The position numbers were made by a program, and so were the translations under genes. Of a stretch of DNA of 64,000 bases, positions 49,671 through 62,700 are shown piece by piece. The DNA lies in assembly GCA_013399115.1 (NCBI GenBank), contig VXAA01003156.1, forward strand, positions 251-64,250. The letters are read 5' to 3'. Every line of letters starts with the position of its first letter. Positions within the stretch are counted from its first letter, which is position 1. Origin of the DNA: Anseranas semipalmata (Eukaryota > Chordata > Aves > Anseriformes > Anseranatidae). Under the pieces are notes generated by a model. The model was not told the DNA's origin, ran no database searches, and was given only the letters and a program-made list of their open reading frames with translations.

Positions 49671-50384
49671 CGCTGTTAGCGTTGTTTTGTAAATGTGGAA
49701 CAGTCCTGGGTCAAAGACAAACTAGTTTTAAACCACCACCAAATGCAAGTAGTTTTCTCTGGTTTGCACTGGAGAACATTTAGTGTGCCAGGATAAGAAA
49801 TCTGCTCCTTCTCTATCATGCAGGCCAGCCTGCAGAGGCTGTCCTGCAACTGACTGAGAAAGAGTCCAAAGAGCTGCTTCCATGACCAGGTGGAATTCAG
49901 GTATGGCTCTGGGTTGTCACTGCTGACATGGCTGTCATAAATGTTGACTGAAGCCAGACACAGAGGATTCACATGTATTCTTTCGCGGGTTTACACCTAC
50001 CACAAAAGAATAGGTGTCCTTTGCAGACAAAGGCAGCCTCACATTCCCATAAACCCTATAAAAATAGGAGACTATTTAGAGTTGCTGTCATAACTGTCCC
50101 ATGGCTCAGTTAATGTTTGCTCACGTTAAGTTACCAGTCTTAAGTTAATGCTGGTGTATAAAAAAGGAGGAGGAAGCTGGGAATTTCCCCAAGAGTTTCG
50201 GGAATGGATATCAATTAGCTCAGTGCTTAGGGCTGTGTACATAGGGGGAAGAAGGGGAGTTGCTTAAACCAGAGAATTTAAAATCTCATGACCTGTGTTC
50301 TCTCCTGCTTCTTTCTAGCCTATCTGCCTCAGTTAAGCAAGTCATAATTCTGTGCTTATATTTTCCTGTATGACTGAAAAGATC
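49671..50384. other. non-coding DNA between two CR1 relics
   Basis: No recognisable feature. It separates two old minus-strand CR1 pieces that cover overlapping parts of the element, so they are probably separate insertions rather than one split copy. Confidence 0.45.
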
Positions 50385-51480
50385 TCAGAAATATGAAAAT
50401 GAAAGGGAACTTGAGAGGTCATGTGATCTCCTCACTGAGGTAGGATTAGTTATAAGCAGATACAAACAGTTATAAATCCCTGAGACACATTCGTGTTCAA
50501 ACTCTAGTAAATGGGGGTTAAAACCTCCCCAGCTAACTTCTTGGAGAGGTTCTTCCTTAATATAGCAGTGTTAGTACAGTTTCTGCATGTTATACTTCTT
50601 GTTTTCCTACCACTAAAGATGGTATTCCTTACTATCCTTTTTGTAACATCCTTTTGTATAGCAGAAGCCTTTTAACTTTGTATTTCTTCATGTTCCTTCA
50701 TAGCTCTTTTCCAGACTGTATCATTCCAATTTCTTCAACCTTTCCTTTTCTAGTTGATTTATCATTCATATTGCCCTTCTCTGGACTCTCTCCAGTTTGC
50801 CTTACATGTTTATTTTGTTTCTTTGAAGCAATACCATACTCCTCTTCATCAGCACCCAGAAGCACTGGATTTTCACCTCCCTTCTCTAAGCGGCAACAAA
50901 ACCAATAATTTGGCATAAGATGAGATTTACCTTTTCTGAAGCCATCACATTGATCCCTATTCAGTGTGCACATTACGCTCAAATGCTCCACTGCCCTTTT
51001 GCTAGTAAGCAATTATTCTTCGTTTTGAATTTGTGTGCTTTCATTCTCAAGGGTGGTAGTTTGTTCTTTGCCTTGAATTTCATCTTACCGCTTTGAACTT
51101 TTTTTCAACCTAATCAAAATCATTTTTAAATTTTGTCTGCTGCAGAGTGTTTGCAATTCCTCCCAGCTTTGCACTGTGACAGGTGTTATAACTGTAATGT
51201 CCACTATATTGTCCAAATTGTTAATGAAAGCATTGGCTAGTTCCAGGCCTGTAGAAACTGACTTTAAATGGGTTCTGCATTTGCCAGCAAAACACAGATG
51301 AGCGCGGTATGTATGCTTTTTCAGATGGACTACCCCATAGCGGTTCCAACTAAACTGTATTCCACTAGTTTCCCTATAACTATACCATCTGGGATTGTGC
51401 CAGAAACAAATGTCAATACCTCTCCTGCACCGAGGAGTGAATATGGCTTCATGTAATTTGGTCTTGACAAAGCTGTGTTA
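50385..51480 (-). repeat. long, old CR1 LINE 3' fragment (minus orientation)
   Basis: This is the best preserved of the ancient CR1 relics, about 1.1 kb. Plus-strand landmarks in order are 'gggaacttgagaggtcatgt' (50405), 'gagaggttcttccttaatat' (50544), 'cttttgtatagcag' (50651), 'cattgcccttctctggactctctcc'-type text (50768-50798), 'ttgaatttcatctta' (51074), 'gcaattcctcccagctttgc' (51152), and 'ttgttaatgaaagcattgg' (51218). These match in order the complement of CR1 from its 3' end inward. It retains no ORF. The boundaries are approximate. Confidence 0.75.
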
Positions 51481-54400
51481 GCTCTTGTTAGCAGTCTTTA
51501 GGCTTACCTAGGAGCAGAAGGGAGTTCTGTGACGAACTCAAGTTAGATGTACTTAACAGATGCTACCCTAAAAACACAATATGTTAGCTGCAGCCCCTTG
51601 TTGTGCAGTGTATAATTAGGTGACAAAGGAGGTACTCTTAAGTACATAGCAGCCACATAGGACAAAACTGAAAATACAGGGAGGCTGAAAGAGCATTAGG
51701 GGAAAACCATCCCGTTTGCTTAGCCTGTTTCCATTCTTGTGAAATGTAGATTTTTCTAAGTCTTGTTGGAGAGGATGGTGGGGGATATAAGCAGTCTGAC
51801 CTTCTTCAGACATTATTAAACAGCAGGGTGACCCCTTCATATTCCTCCTTCTCTGCTAGCATCATCTCTGTCTGGAGCTGTGGGGAGCTGTAGGTTGGCA
51901 CAGAGTTGGATTAACCAGCTCTTTGGAGCCTGTAGGATCAGGGGGGGAAGCAGGCAGGTGTGTGGGGCTATGGGCAGGACTGGAGAAGGTCCCCTGTGGT
52001 ACAGTACAGAGGGTGCAGGGGCAAGACATCTGAGGAGCAGCACAACAAAGTAAATGGTATTAACTTCTTCATTTTTTATTTTTGCTCTTGCAAAATTAAG
52101 CATCATCTTAAATTTGAGATTACTCTATAATCGTCAGTATGGTATGAATGCACTGTGTAATTAAACTGCATATATGGCTCAATAAATCAGAACTTTTCAG
52201 ACCTGCCTGTAATTTAAGGAAACTGTCACGTCTTGGAAGTGAAGAATCTGTTTGACACAGTGGTCGAAACATTGAATTTATTCTAATTGGAAGAAAAGAA
52301 CAACCCCAAACTGGAGTGTTTATAATTCATCATGATACTGTGTAACCATGGCAGTTTTAGGAATTTCTCCTCAAATTCTTGTTTATCACCTACTGAACGT
52401 GCTGCAGTATAAACGATTTGATTGTTTTTAGCAACTTGCCTACACAGCCATGCAAATCTAGAGGATAGTTGTCAAAACTCCTGAGCATAAATACCATGGA
52501 GTCAAGCTGCTAATGCTGCAACAGCTGGAGAAGCGCCCACACAGAGTTTTAAAATTCTTCTGTGTGGCTTGAATCAGACCTTGGCCAAGGTAACCCAGCC
52601 AGTGAAAGCAAGCTATCATAATAGCAACGCAGCTGTCAGATGTGATGTTAGGCCGTGAGTTGTGTTGTAGGTGGTAGTTGGACTTCTAAGTAGTTGCTTT
52701 ATTATTTCACTGCTAGTAAATAGCTTTGGGCAAAGGTTTAGGGAACACGCCCTTTAAGGGACCATGTCTCCCATGTAGAAGTCTGTTACATTTACTACAA
52801 GAATGTACCAAATTTGCTTGACCTAAGTTTTGTCATCCAGGCACTACTTGTCATTAGTTCTGACATCAGTGTGTTACTGAGAAGAATCCGTGTTCTGCAG
52901 ACATTGCATCAGACCTGTTGCATAGATGTGTTAATGATGCGTTGTCCCCTTAGTAACAGTGCACCAGGGGACGCACAGACAGAACCTGTTACTGGCCAAT
53001 TCAGGTAAGTTCAGTGTAGCTCCAAAGGAGCATAGATATATAGGTCACATTTTAATTGTTTGGAGGGCTTTTTATTCCTTCTGCAAGTGAGTGTTACGGT
53101 GATGGGCCTGTCTTAGTGCTGGTTATTTGCAGTGGGAAGGAGACATGGTGGTCAAAACAGAAGAACCAGCATGGCAGAGCACTAGATGGAAAAGCTCTGA
53201 GGTATGTAGGGATGTAAGGAGAAGTGATCCTTCCTACAGTCTGTCAAAGTTGGCTCGCCAGGCACCCACACGTGTCTTTCAGAGACAATTTCCTGTTGTT
53301 AATAAGTGGAAGTGGTCTGTAAAGGAAGTGATGTGTCTGTCACAAGTTTGACTAGCAGAGTTTGAGGACAGCAGTCGGGACCGCAGCTGGCGGATCAGAA
53401 CTGTTCTGTTAGTGGCAAAATTTGGTTTCTAATTCACTAGGTCACTCATAGATTGCCTTTTTTGTTGTTACATTCTGAACATGTCACGGTTCTTACTTGC
53501 ATGAGAACATAAGGGGAAGGGGCTCCCTCATACACCATTTGAGGACATGCTCACTTTTCCTGAAGTAATGATGCAGATGCCTTTCTTTCTGGCCCTAGCT
53601 GAAGCCTGAAAGAAATCCCCTTTTCTCCTTCTGCTCCCAAACCCAGTTACAAGGCACTATACTCCTGGGAGAGGAGCCAGTGCAATTAAATCTGTCATTG
53701 TTGTGTCATACAAGCCACTCATTTCTCCTGAGGCTGAGCACACAGCATTTGAAGAATTCCCCAAATTATCTGCCCAGCAATGTTGCCCTCCCGCCCCCCA
53801 TCCCAGCAGTGCAGACCTAGGGAACAATAAAAGGGAGGAAAAAAAAACATTTTAATTTCAGAAATTATGAAAGTTAGAATGAAGAAAGAAGGAGGAAAAA
53901 AAAAAGAAACCAAGAAGTTTGAGTTCATGCTGGCTCAAAGTCTGGTCGTGTTTAATAAAACCATGGAAACATTTGAGTTGATACATAGACAGCATGTCAC
54001 GAAGTGGGCCCAAAGGAGTCTGTGTAGTAACTCAACCTCCTCTCCTGGCTGGATAGTCCTATGAGCTAACCGTGAGGGAGCAGCAAGCCACCCTCCGCTT
54101 TGTCAGTATTGCCAAATTTCACAATTTGATGGAAAGACTTGAGGTTGATATATTACTTCAAGGTTTCTTGGTGTATTGGCCCAGAGAAATACGTTATATT
54201 TTTCTTACATTGCTGATTATTGGAAGAAGGCTTGAAGCATGGGTTCAGATAAGAAATCACAGGACTCACAAAATACGTTGTTTTTAAAATGTCATTGAGC
54301 AAAGCCTATTTTTTTAAAGCATTTGAGGTGAGAATTCTGTTCCCTATGGTCATTGGGGGAGGCTCCTGATTGATGCAGCATGTGATGCATTGCAGCAGGG

Positions 54401-57400
54401 TGATGCCATGTCATGATAAAGTAATCATGCAAACTCTTGCCAACTGAAAATTGCAAACCTGAGCTGGTGACCTGGCTTCCTCTCTTGGGCATTGGTCAGT
54501 AGAGGCAGAGAATGAGTTGACAGGGATGAATCTGCTTTTCCATGAAATTTGATTAATTTTGTGTAAACCAAAATTCAAATTCAACCCCCCCAACATTCCC
54601 ATAAACATGTTTCCTGAAGTCCTGGTCTCTGCAGCAATGTTTCTGAAAAGCAAGCATCCAGCAAAGCGCTTAAATCAACAGACACCACAATGAGTCACCA
54701 GTATGATTCACTGACCTAGTTGTAGTGCACGGGATTGTAAAAACAGGGCCAGATTTTCCTCTGCCAGTATTGCAGGGAGAGGGTATGTTCTGACCATCAG
54801 CTTCACTACACCAAAACGAGGGACGTGGCGCTGGATGGCGGGTAGAGGTGGGAACAGACAGCCTGGCCTTGGAAGTTGCCCCACAGGCCGAAGTTAAATG
54901 AGATGCCATGTGAACGTAAAAGCAGAGACTGCTGCCAGCAGCAGCAGAATCTTTACAGTCCTGACTATACTGGCCAGTGCTGTATCGCTACTGACAGTAG
55001 CCACTGTTATCTGTACATTTTCTGAGGTATGGACAGTTAGAGACCCAGCCAGATGGGGCTGTCAGGCAGGTTGTACTGTTGCAGGTCAACTAGCTATACA
55101 GTGAGGGAGGGAGCATCCTAGGCCAGCTGTTTAAATGGCAGACTTATCCAAGAAACCCTCATCTAGCTCAGTTTCCCCTTTACCTGTCAGTTTCCTCTTT
55201 TAAATATTTCTAAAATGATGCAAGAATATTTTTCAGTTGCAGAAGTATGTTTGGACTCAGCATGAGTTTTATGTAAACTAAGAGGTTGGTCTGAAGTGTT
55301 GGTTACATCTATTTACTCATATCCAAGCTCACATCCCACTAGGAACTGGATAAATTGTGTTTCACAGATACTATGGAAAGACTACAGTGTTCTCAACATT
55401 GCTTGCTTTTTTTTTTTTTCCCATTTTCATGGAGCTCTGTGAAAATGTATAGTGAAAATGTGTGCATTGAACAGGCAGTGTACCAGAAGCTGGACAGCAC
55501 TTTTGTATGAGAGAGTGAAAAGAGATGAGGCCGTCCACTAGAAAGAAGAAACTTGTAGAAAAGAAGGAGCTTAGCTGCAAAAACAGCTGGAGGGTGAATG
55601 TTATGGTGTGGTGCCCATTCACACACCAGCTGCTCAGAGCTTGACCACCAAATTGCCAGACAGTGAACTCAGTGAATCACACAGATTGGAGCAACCAGAT
55701 GTCATAATAATTGATTCCAACTGTACAATAATTGAAAACAGGATAGAGGCAGCAATTTCTTGTTGACAACATTAATATGACATCTTTAATTGGAAAATCC
55801 TCAGGTTATATAGTTCTGGGTAATACAAAATGATTAAGTTCTGCTAAAGAAAAGAACAAAATTCTAGCTTCTGAGAAGGTTTAGCTATGAGATGTGACTG
55901 TGGTTTTTGCTTATATCAGGACTAGCTCAGCATCTGTAATTCTAAAATATCTCTTTGAAAACGTGTCCACGTGTAAGGCAGGACATAGGCACATCTGTAC
56001 ATTATGGAGCAATAATTTCAAATCCTCTTTAATAAAATATTTTGAAATAATTTAAAGAAATACTAAGAACTTTACCATGGGAATGCTCTGCTCCTTTTCA
56101 GTTCTAATTTTATTGCTTAATGTAGTCACACTTGAGGTAAATGATTCTTAGGCTTTTTTTTTTTTCTTATTTAAAGGTGAGATTTTGACATGCACATTGG
56201 GGATTTAAATATCCAAATTGCATTCACATGCCTTAGGGCAGAGCACATAGTTCCTGTAAAAAATTATTGCCTCTATTAATATCTCCTATGTTCATGAGAT
56301 CCAAAACGTAGCTTATCATTTGTGTATTCCTATTCTATTTCTCATTTTATCTGGAGGATGTTAAAAATGAGGAAGCCAAAGTTTGTACTTGTTGATATAC
56401 ATAAGTGTATGAAGGGTGCTGAATCTTACGTGTTATTAGGATGGGAACCTTTTCATAAAGTAATAAGAAAGGTAAAGTAATACTAAAGTAATAAGATAAG
56501 AGATAATTAGATAAATTTTTAATATTGTTAATTGTAGGAATTGTAGGTAGGTTAAGAAGTTGTTTGATAAAGACTTAACGTGTAATTATTATTTATAATC
56601 CCAATCTTTTACCCTGTCTAGCAACTTAAATAGAATGTTTTGCAGTTCTTATGTTAGCCAAAAGAAAGTGAGGAATGAAACAAAGAATTAAGGCATTAGT
56701 TTGTTTTGCGGATATGGTTAATTGTGTTTTTTTTTCCTAGTACGATTGATACTTGGTACCTTGGGGTGTGGGGGGGAACAAACCCTCTAGTACTTAAGAT
56801 CTTTCATGCAATAACAAGCACATCTTCTACAGTTCAGCACTTGTAAGCAACGCCAGAATAGCAAACCTGTGCAAACAACTCAGATCTCTTCTGAGAAACT
56901 TTGAAGTAAAAGCCATTCTGTGCAGAACTCAGCACTTTGTGACCGTTCAGACAATGGCAAACCACTGTTCACAGCTCAGCACTTGCCTGCTGTTCTGCAA
57001 TAATAAGCCACCGTAACTGTATGACAGAAGAAAAACACTTAGACAAAGATTTAATTTCCAAGTTCACAAGGGGTGAGTAGAAACAGATTTTCTCATTTAG
57101 AAATAAATTTTCTTATATACAGAATAATGTGCAAAAGGTTGTATCTAGACTTTTGGTATGCTACAGTACCTTTTAGTATGGGAAATGTGATTTTTATTTT
57201 TTGAATTTCCTTGCCAGAATCCTGAGGCCACATGAAACAAGGAAGAGTGAGGCAGGCTAGGATAACTGACAAGCAATGATTAAGGATTTGCTCCTTTTTA
57301 CGACAAGTTTGGGGATATAATTCTACTGTTCACTCAAATGCTTTCAGGCTGCCTTTCTGGCCTTCAGCTGGCTGGGGTAGCTGTACGCTGCAGGAAACCA

Positions 57401-58644
57401 TTTCAACTTGTGCTGCTTGTCTAGTAGTGTGACAGGGACAGCTGGACTGACTGTTCAGGTCTTCACTGTGCTCCTTCCCTGTCCTTTTCCTGCTCTGAAA
57501 CATGACTCTCCTTTTCCCATATTCTCTCTCCCCATTTCTGACTCATTCGCTGTTTCTTTTTATATACAGAAAGAAATTATTCCAGTGCAGGAGAGGTCAG
57601 AGCCGCTTCTGCAACTTTGCGCTGCTCACGTCCTCTCGCACAAAGGGAATATCTAGATCTCTGTCATTCACATAGCACTGTGCAGACTTGGGGGACCAAA
57701 GTATCCAGCTCACAGCAGATTGTTTTCCTACAATATTTTGCTCGTCTGTATGTCTCATCTCCTCCTGGTGGCACCGAGGGAAGGGAGGCTGTGTCTGAAG
57801 AGAGAGCAGGCCAGCTGGATTGGCATCTGTCATGTGGCAACAAAAATAGAAAATTACCATTATGATTTCAAGCCACAAAACTATTATATAACCCCGAGTT
57901 ATACAGAGTTCAAGTGTTTTTCCTCATGCTCATAAAAGTGACCTTTAATGACTGTTTTCTGGTCCAAAATATACCAAACTTTTGGAAAAGGAAAGTCCAG
58001 TTACGCACTGGATGTTCTCAGCTCTGACATAGAGCTGGGAATCCAGCTAAGAACTGGATTCATGATGAACCATCGTAGCTGAACACGTCTTACAAATTGA
58101 AGTTAGCCTATGGAGTATTTGTCAGGGGGTTAACCAGAAACGTGCTGGAAATTCATCTGGAATACAAGCAGTCTTTGTTCAGCAAACTGCTGGCATCATC
58201 CTCCAGGCAAATTTTTCCTTTGGTTGGATTAGCTAACCAAATAAACTATGCAGAGTGCTCTCTTCTGGGCTTGCAAATCTGGATGAAATTTATTTCCTTT
58301 ACAGGTGCATTGTACATATGAGTATGTCAAGGCAAGATCAAAGTGTGTCTTTGGGTCTGTTTTGCTTCGGTAAAGCTCAGGATCTTTGAAATGGAGGGGA
58401 ACTCTGATTGTGAGTTACCAGGAGGACTTCTGGTGGTCATCACCAAGTGGTTTCAGAAACACTTCAGATACCACTGAAGTCCTGTTCATATTTTCACGCC
58501 TGTGAACAAGCAAACACAAGGCAGAAAAAGAAAGCAATACATGGATTTCCAAGTTCAGCTTGGTTTGTCTTAGCTTGACATAGACCCACTTAGCAGAAAC
58601 ATTCTATAAAGTATGTATGGATTATTTCAAAGTTAGGTGATCTC

Positions 58645-58677
<33 letters not shown>

Positions 58678-59598
58678 GTTGAGAAACGCTGCTCAGTGTG
58701 TTAATTCGCCTGGTAATAGTTTTACCAGGACAAATAGCATCTATTACTGTAGCTAACAAAAACATCGCAGGTCTGCAGCTGCTTTGACTCCCTCTCAAGG
58801 TAGCAGAACCATTGATAGAGGTATTTCTTATACTGCCATCAAGCTAGGGAGATGACAGGTGAGGTTATTATTGCTGTTTCTTGTGCCAGCAAAAAAGTTC
58901 TCTGTAGTCGTGGCTGTGGCTGCTGCTGGAAATGAAGGAATCAGTTGAAAAAAGTTGAACTCTTTGTAACCGTGTGCTCTGTATCTTGTCCTGCCACTTT
59001 GGTCCCTCCATAAAGGTCCTGTGATGTATGCCATCTTAGTCAATCGGACCAGGGATGAGTCTGACCTGAAAACTCTAGGCTTTGATGTGAATAGAGGTTT
59101 TCTTCATCCTCTTGATAACACGTACTAATGTCCCATCATACACAGCATAGCTAATTCTCTTTGTGATGTGGCATATGCAGGAAGTGCTGAAGTATGCTAG
59201 TAGATGGGGAGACAAAACTGAAGTCAGGGACTCAGAGTATTTTAATTCCAGACACCTGATGGAGGATGCTAAGCATCCTTAATGTGTTGTTAACATATCT
59301 TAATATGTTGTTCGCTCTAGTTTATTCTTGGACATCAGCTTCGTCCAAAGGTATTCTGTGGAGCCTTCATGTACATGGCCCTTTAAGTCCAATATGCAAA
59401 CATTTGGCAAATGGTTAGTACCAGTTTTTCTTGCTTGACCAAAATCCATATTCTCCTTTGACCCAATTTACTGTGTTAAGTTTACAATGATTACTACTCT
59501 GTTGTAGAGACCTCATCAGTGATGTACCAACTGTAGACTTCTTTTCTGAAAGTATCCTGTGTACTTTTTTTTTTTATCACAGTGCTTTACAGAATTAT
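51481..59598. other. non-coding DNA, no gene recognised
   Basis: No supported exon. Open frames are below 100 codons and without domains. Low-complexity features are an AAAGTAAT-rich patch at about 56457-56500 and a poly-A run at 58652-58677. I see no tRNA, rRNA or LTR signature. Confidence 0.5.
58652..58677. repeat. poly-A run (26)
   Basis: Twenty-six uninterrupted A, the longest homopolymer in the window. I found no processed pseudogene or SINE body before it on the plus strand. Confidence 0.95.
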
Positions 59599-59599
59599 T

Positions 59600-59760
59600 A
59601 ATTCAAGTTTCCCATGTTACAGGTGTAGAAATTGGCAGGAGCAGTGGCACTTCTCAAGGTTGCAGAAGAATTTGGTAGTAGAGCCAGAATGAACCCCTAG
59701 TGCTCTGGATGTCAGATCTTGCATTTTAGTCAAGAATCCAGGACAGCGTCTCAGATTACG
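59600..59760 (+). repeat. MIR-like ancient SINE remnant
   Basis: 'cccatgttacaggtgtagaa' (59611) is followed by 'acttctcaaggttgcag' (59649) and 'gtagtagagccagaatgaac' (59674). Then comes 'tgctctggatgtcagatctt'. This mirrors the MIR core and tail order: 'cccattttacagatgag', 'acttgcccaaggtcacac', 'agtggcagagccgggat', 'aacccaggtct'. The minus-strand open frame 59617-59982 crosses it and is therefore unlikely to be a gene. Confidence 0.6.
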
Positions 59761-62700
59761 AGGGGCAAAGGGCCAGTCTTCCCAGTAGCTGCTCTCACAA
59801 GAACATGCTCCTGTACTGAATTCTCCTGGAGTCTGAAAGAAAATGGAGTGCCTGAGTTTCAGGCACTTTGAGAATTGTAACCCAGAAGCCTGTTCTTCAT
59901 GACAGAGCTGTTTTCTTGCAGCTGGGTGAAATAACACAAAATTACAGAAACCCATCCGTTGTCTGTTGGTAGGAGAAACCATAGACGGGCTGAATTTTGC
60001 AGCTAATCTGTGGCTTTCTGGACTCGTTCTAATTTTTGCTGGAGTGTGAGACGTGATATGTTACAGATGGGACACACTTTTTTGTAGTTTGAAAAAAAAA
60101 AAAAAAAGAGTATAAAAGTGGACCTGAAAGGTTTCTTGTTATTGACAAATGAGGCAGTGAAAAGCAGCAGCAACAACGAGAGAAACAGAAGTGGGTGCTA
60201 ATCAGCCTGCGTAGGCTGTCTTGGTAAGTCTTATGAGCTAGGAAATAATCTGGGACCTTCTCACTCCGCACTGTGCAGGTGATTCTGTGGTCACCACAGG
60301 CCTGCCTGCTCCTGCTTTTGGACTTTGGCAACACCCAGTTGCTGTTCACGGGCTTGAATGATGCTCTGACTTGCCTGGGCCTATGTCTTGTTCTGCAACA
60401 TGTACGTTGTAAGTAAACAGCTCATTGCCCCAGCTTACTTCCCTGCAGTTCCCTTTCCCGTTGCCATTGGTGGCTCAGAGTGGCAGAACTGAAGTCGATG
60501 AGACTGTCTAAGGAAGGAACTGGTCATGTCTGCCTTTCCTGTTGAGCTTTTTCCCTTTTACAGTTATGGAAGACCTATTAACACATTAGAGAAAGCTGGG
60601 GAGTAGATTGGTCTTACAGAGCAGTTGCGCACACTGTAATTGAGATGTTTCCCAACAGCCCTGTCAGGCAGCCAGAGTGATTGTGAAAACATGTCTCGGT
60701 CTTATAGGGGGATTTTTGCCTGTTTGAACATCACACGTCAGTCGCCATTAGGGTAGACAGGGAAAGGAGATGCTAAAGCTTTCAGAAACAGTTTTGAAAG
60801 TTATGAGCAAAACAGGAAAGGACATAATAAAATGAGCACATATTAATGCAGATGTGCCCCACGTCCAGGTGAGAGGAGTTAATGATTAGATAATCTGTGC
60901 GAGCTTTGAGGAAGGACTCCTCAAAGACTCTGTGTGCACTGAAGAGGCTTGTGAATCTGGAGACATCCCCAGAACTTGAGCGAAGGAGGGTGCATCTTCA
61001 TCTTCTCTTGGGACTGGAGGGACTGAGAGCTCTTTGGAAAGAGAGAAAGTGGGCTTCGATGAAAGCAGAGCTCACTGACACATACCTGAAACGAGACAGT
61101 GGTTTGCAAAAAAGCTATTCAATCTGGCTTTTGCAGAGCTCAGTTTGGATACAGATGCACCAGTCAGCTTCCTGTGGACTATATGGAGATAGGTTGCAGG
61201 AGGTACTGATCTATCAAGGAGGGAAATGGTCTTATCCTTGATCTTGGCCCACAGATACTTCACTACATTTCTCCAGTCTACTGCACCCCATGTACCCTGC
61301 CTTTCATGAACCCCACCTCCTTCTCAATCACATAAACAGGTAGAGTATAGCGGAAGGGAGAAAGATAGATGAGATGGGATCCACATCCAGGAGAGAGGAA
61401 GTCCACCTTCCTGTACTTCTGTGTGATGTCTTAATGTTTTACACCTGTTCTTCATGGTTTTGTTTCTTACTGAATGCTAGCTGTTCCCCAGATGCAGCTG
61501 CCCTTATACAGACTTTGCATAGATTCCCACATTGCTCAATCTATTTGACCAAACTGATCTTTGATCCTGGCAACATCCAAACTGTAGTGTCGTGGAAGCC
61601 AGCACTTCCAAGGTAAGTTACTCGCTGTTGTTACCTGTACCTCTATGAAAAGAACTGGGATTAAAGGGATGTGGGGAGAGAAAACAATGGTAACATAATG
61701 GAAACTAGGCAGAAATCCCACTTCTCTCCTAGTATGTTGTTGCAGTCTGTTGGGATTGCAGCTCTTCTTCCAGCTCTGGCTGTCTGTGGAAGGGACCCTA
61801 GCAATGTAAAGTTAATTCTGCCTTTTAGGCTGTATGTCCTGTGTCCTGAGATATAACTAAAGAAATGGCCTTATAATCCACTTCCTCTTTGCTGTGTAGA
61901 GTATTGCAGCTCTGTGTAGAAACATCTATTCCTTTTTTTCTGATCATTGGAGTGTTATTGGCTCTTCGGTTGAAAAAAGCACAAACAAGCAGTTATGTTA
62001 AGGTAGGTGTGGCTGTCCCATCTAATACACAGGCATTAGATATGTATTATCCCACTTCTTTCTGGTGCATGAGACAGTAGAAGCTGTCTGGTTTGACTCA
62101 TGGGTTTGACAGGGGATTTAGTAAGTTTACCTGAGGACATTCTGAAACATCATGAGAAGTGCTGTAGCTAAATATAAGGCAAGTTAGTCAGTGCCACCAT
62201 GGGAAACAGAACTAATGGGTGGTGTGGTACAGAGATAGCAGAACCTGCCGAGACGAGGCAGACAGACTCTCCCACTGACTTCTTGCAAGGTGTCAAGGCA
62301 GTCAGGGTCACCCACAGTTGTAGAGCTGTGGCTGGAACTAATATCCAGCTTCTGTAGAAGGCTGGGGAGGTGAGGAGGGATGATAAGAAGATGCAAGAAA
62401 TAAAATGGCAAGGAAGACAGACAATTGAAAACCCAAGTGTTTCAAGAGATTCCAGAGTACTTAGGACTTTCCATCATGAATCTGGAACAATTGTAACTTG
62501 AACTCAACACACATCAAAATAGCCAGAAAATAGGATTCTGCTGGTCTCCTTTTGGACTGCATATTGATTTGAAAAGCTAGCCCATAGCAACAATGCTGTA
62601 ATACACATGGGGCCAAATGCTTTGTGACTGTACAACTGTAGCTCACCAGAGCTTGAGGAGGAAGGATGCTGGGTCTTCTCCAGGAAGAGAGGGGTGGTCC

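Noticed and set aside
59617..59982. A 121-codon minus-strand frame with many Cys
   Set aside because: It overlaps a MIR-like SINE remnant and has no domain spacing of a known Cys-rich family.
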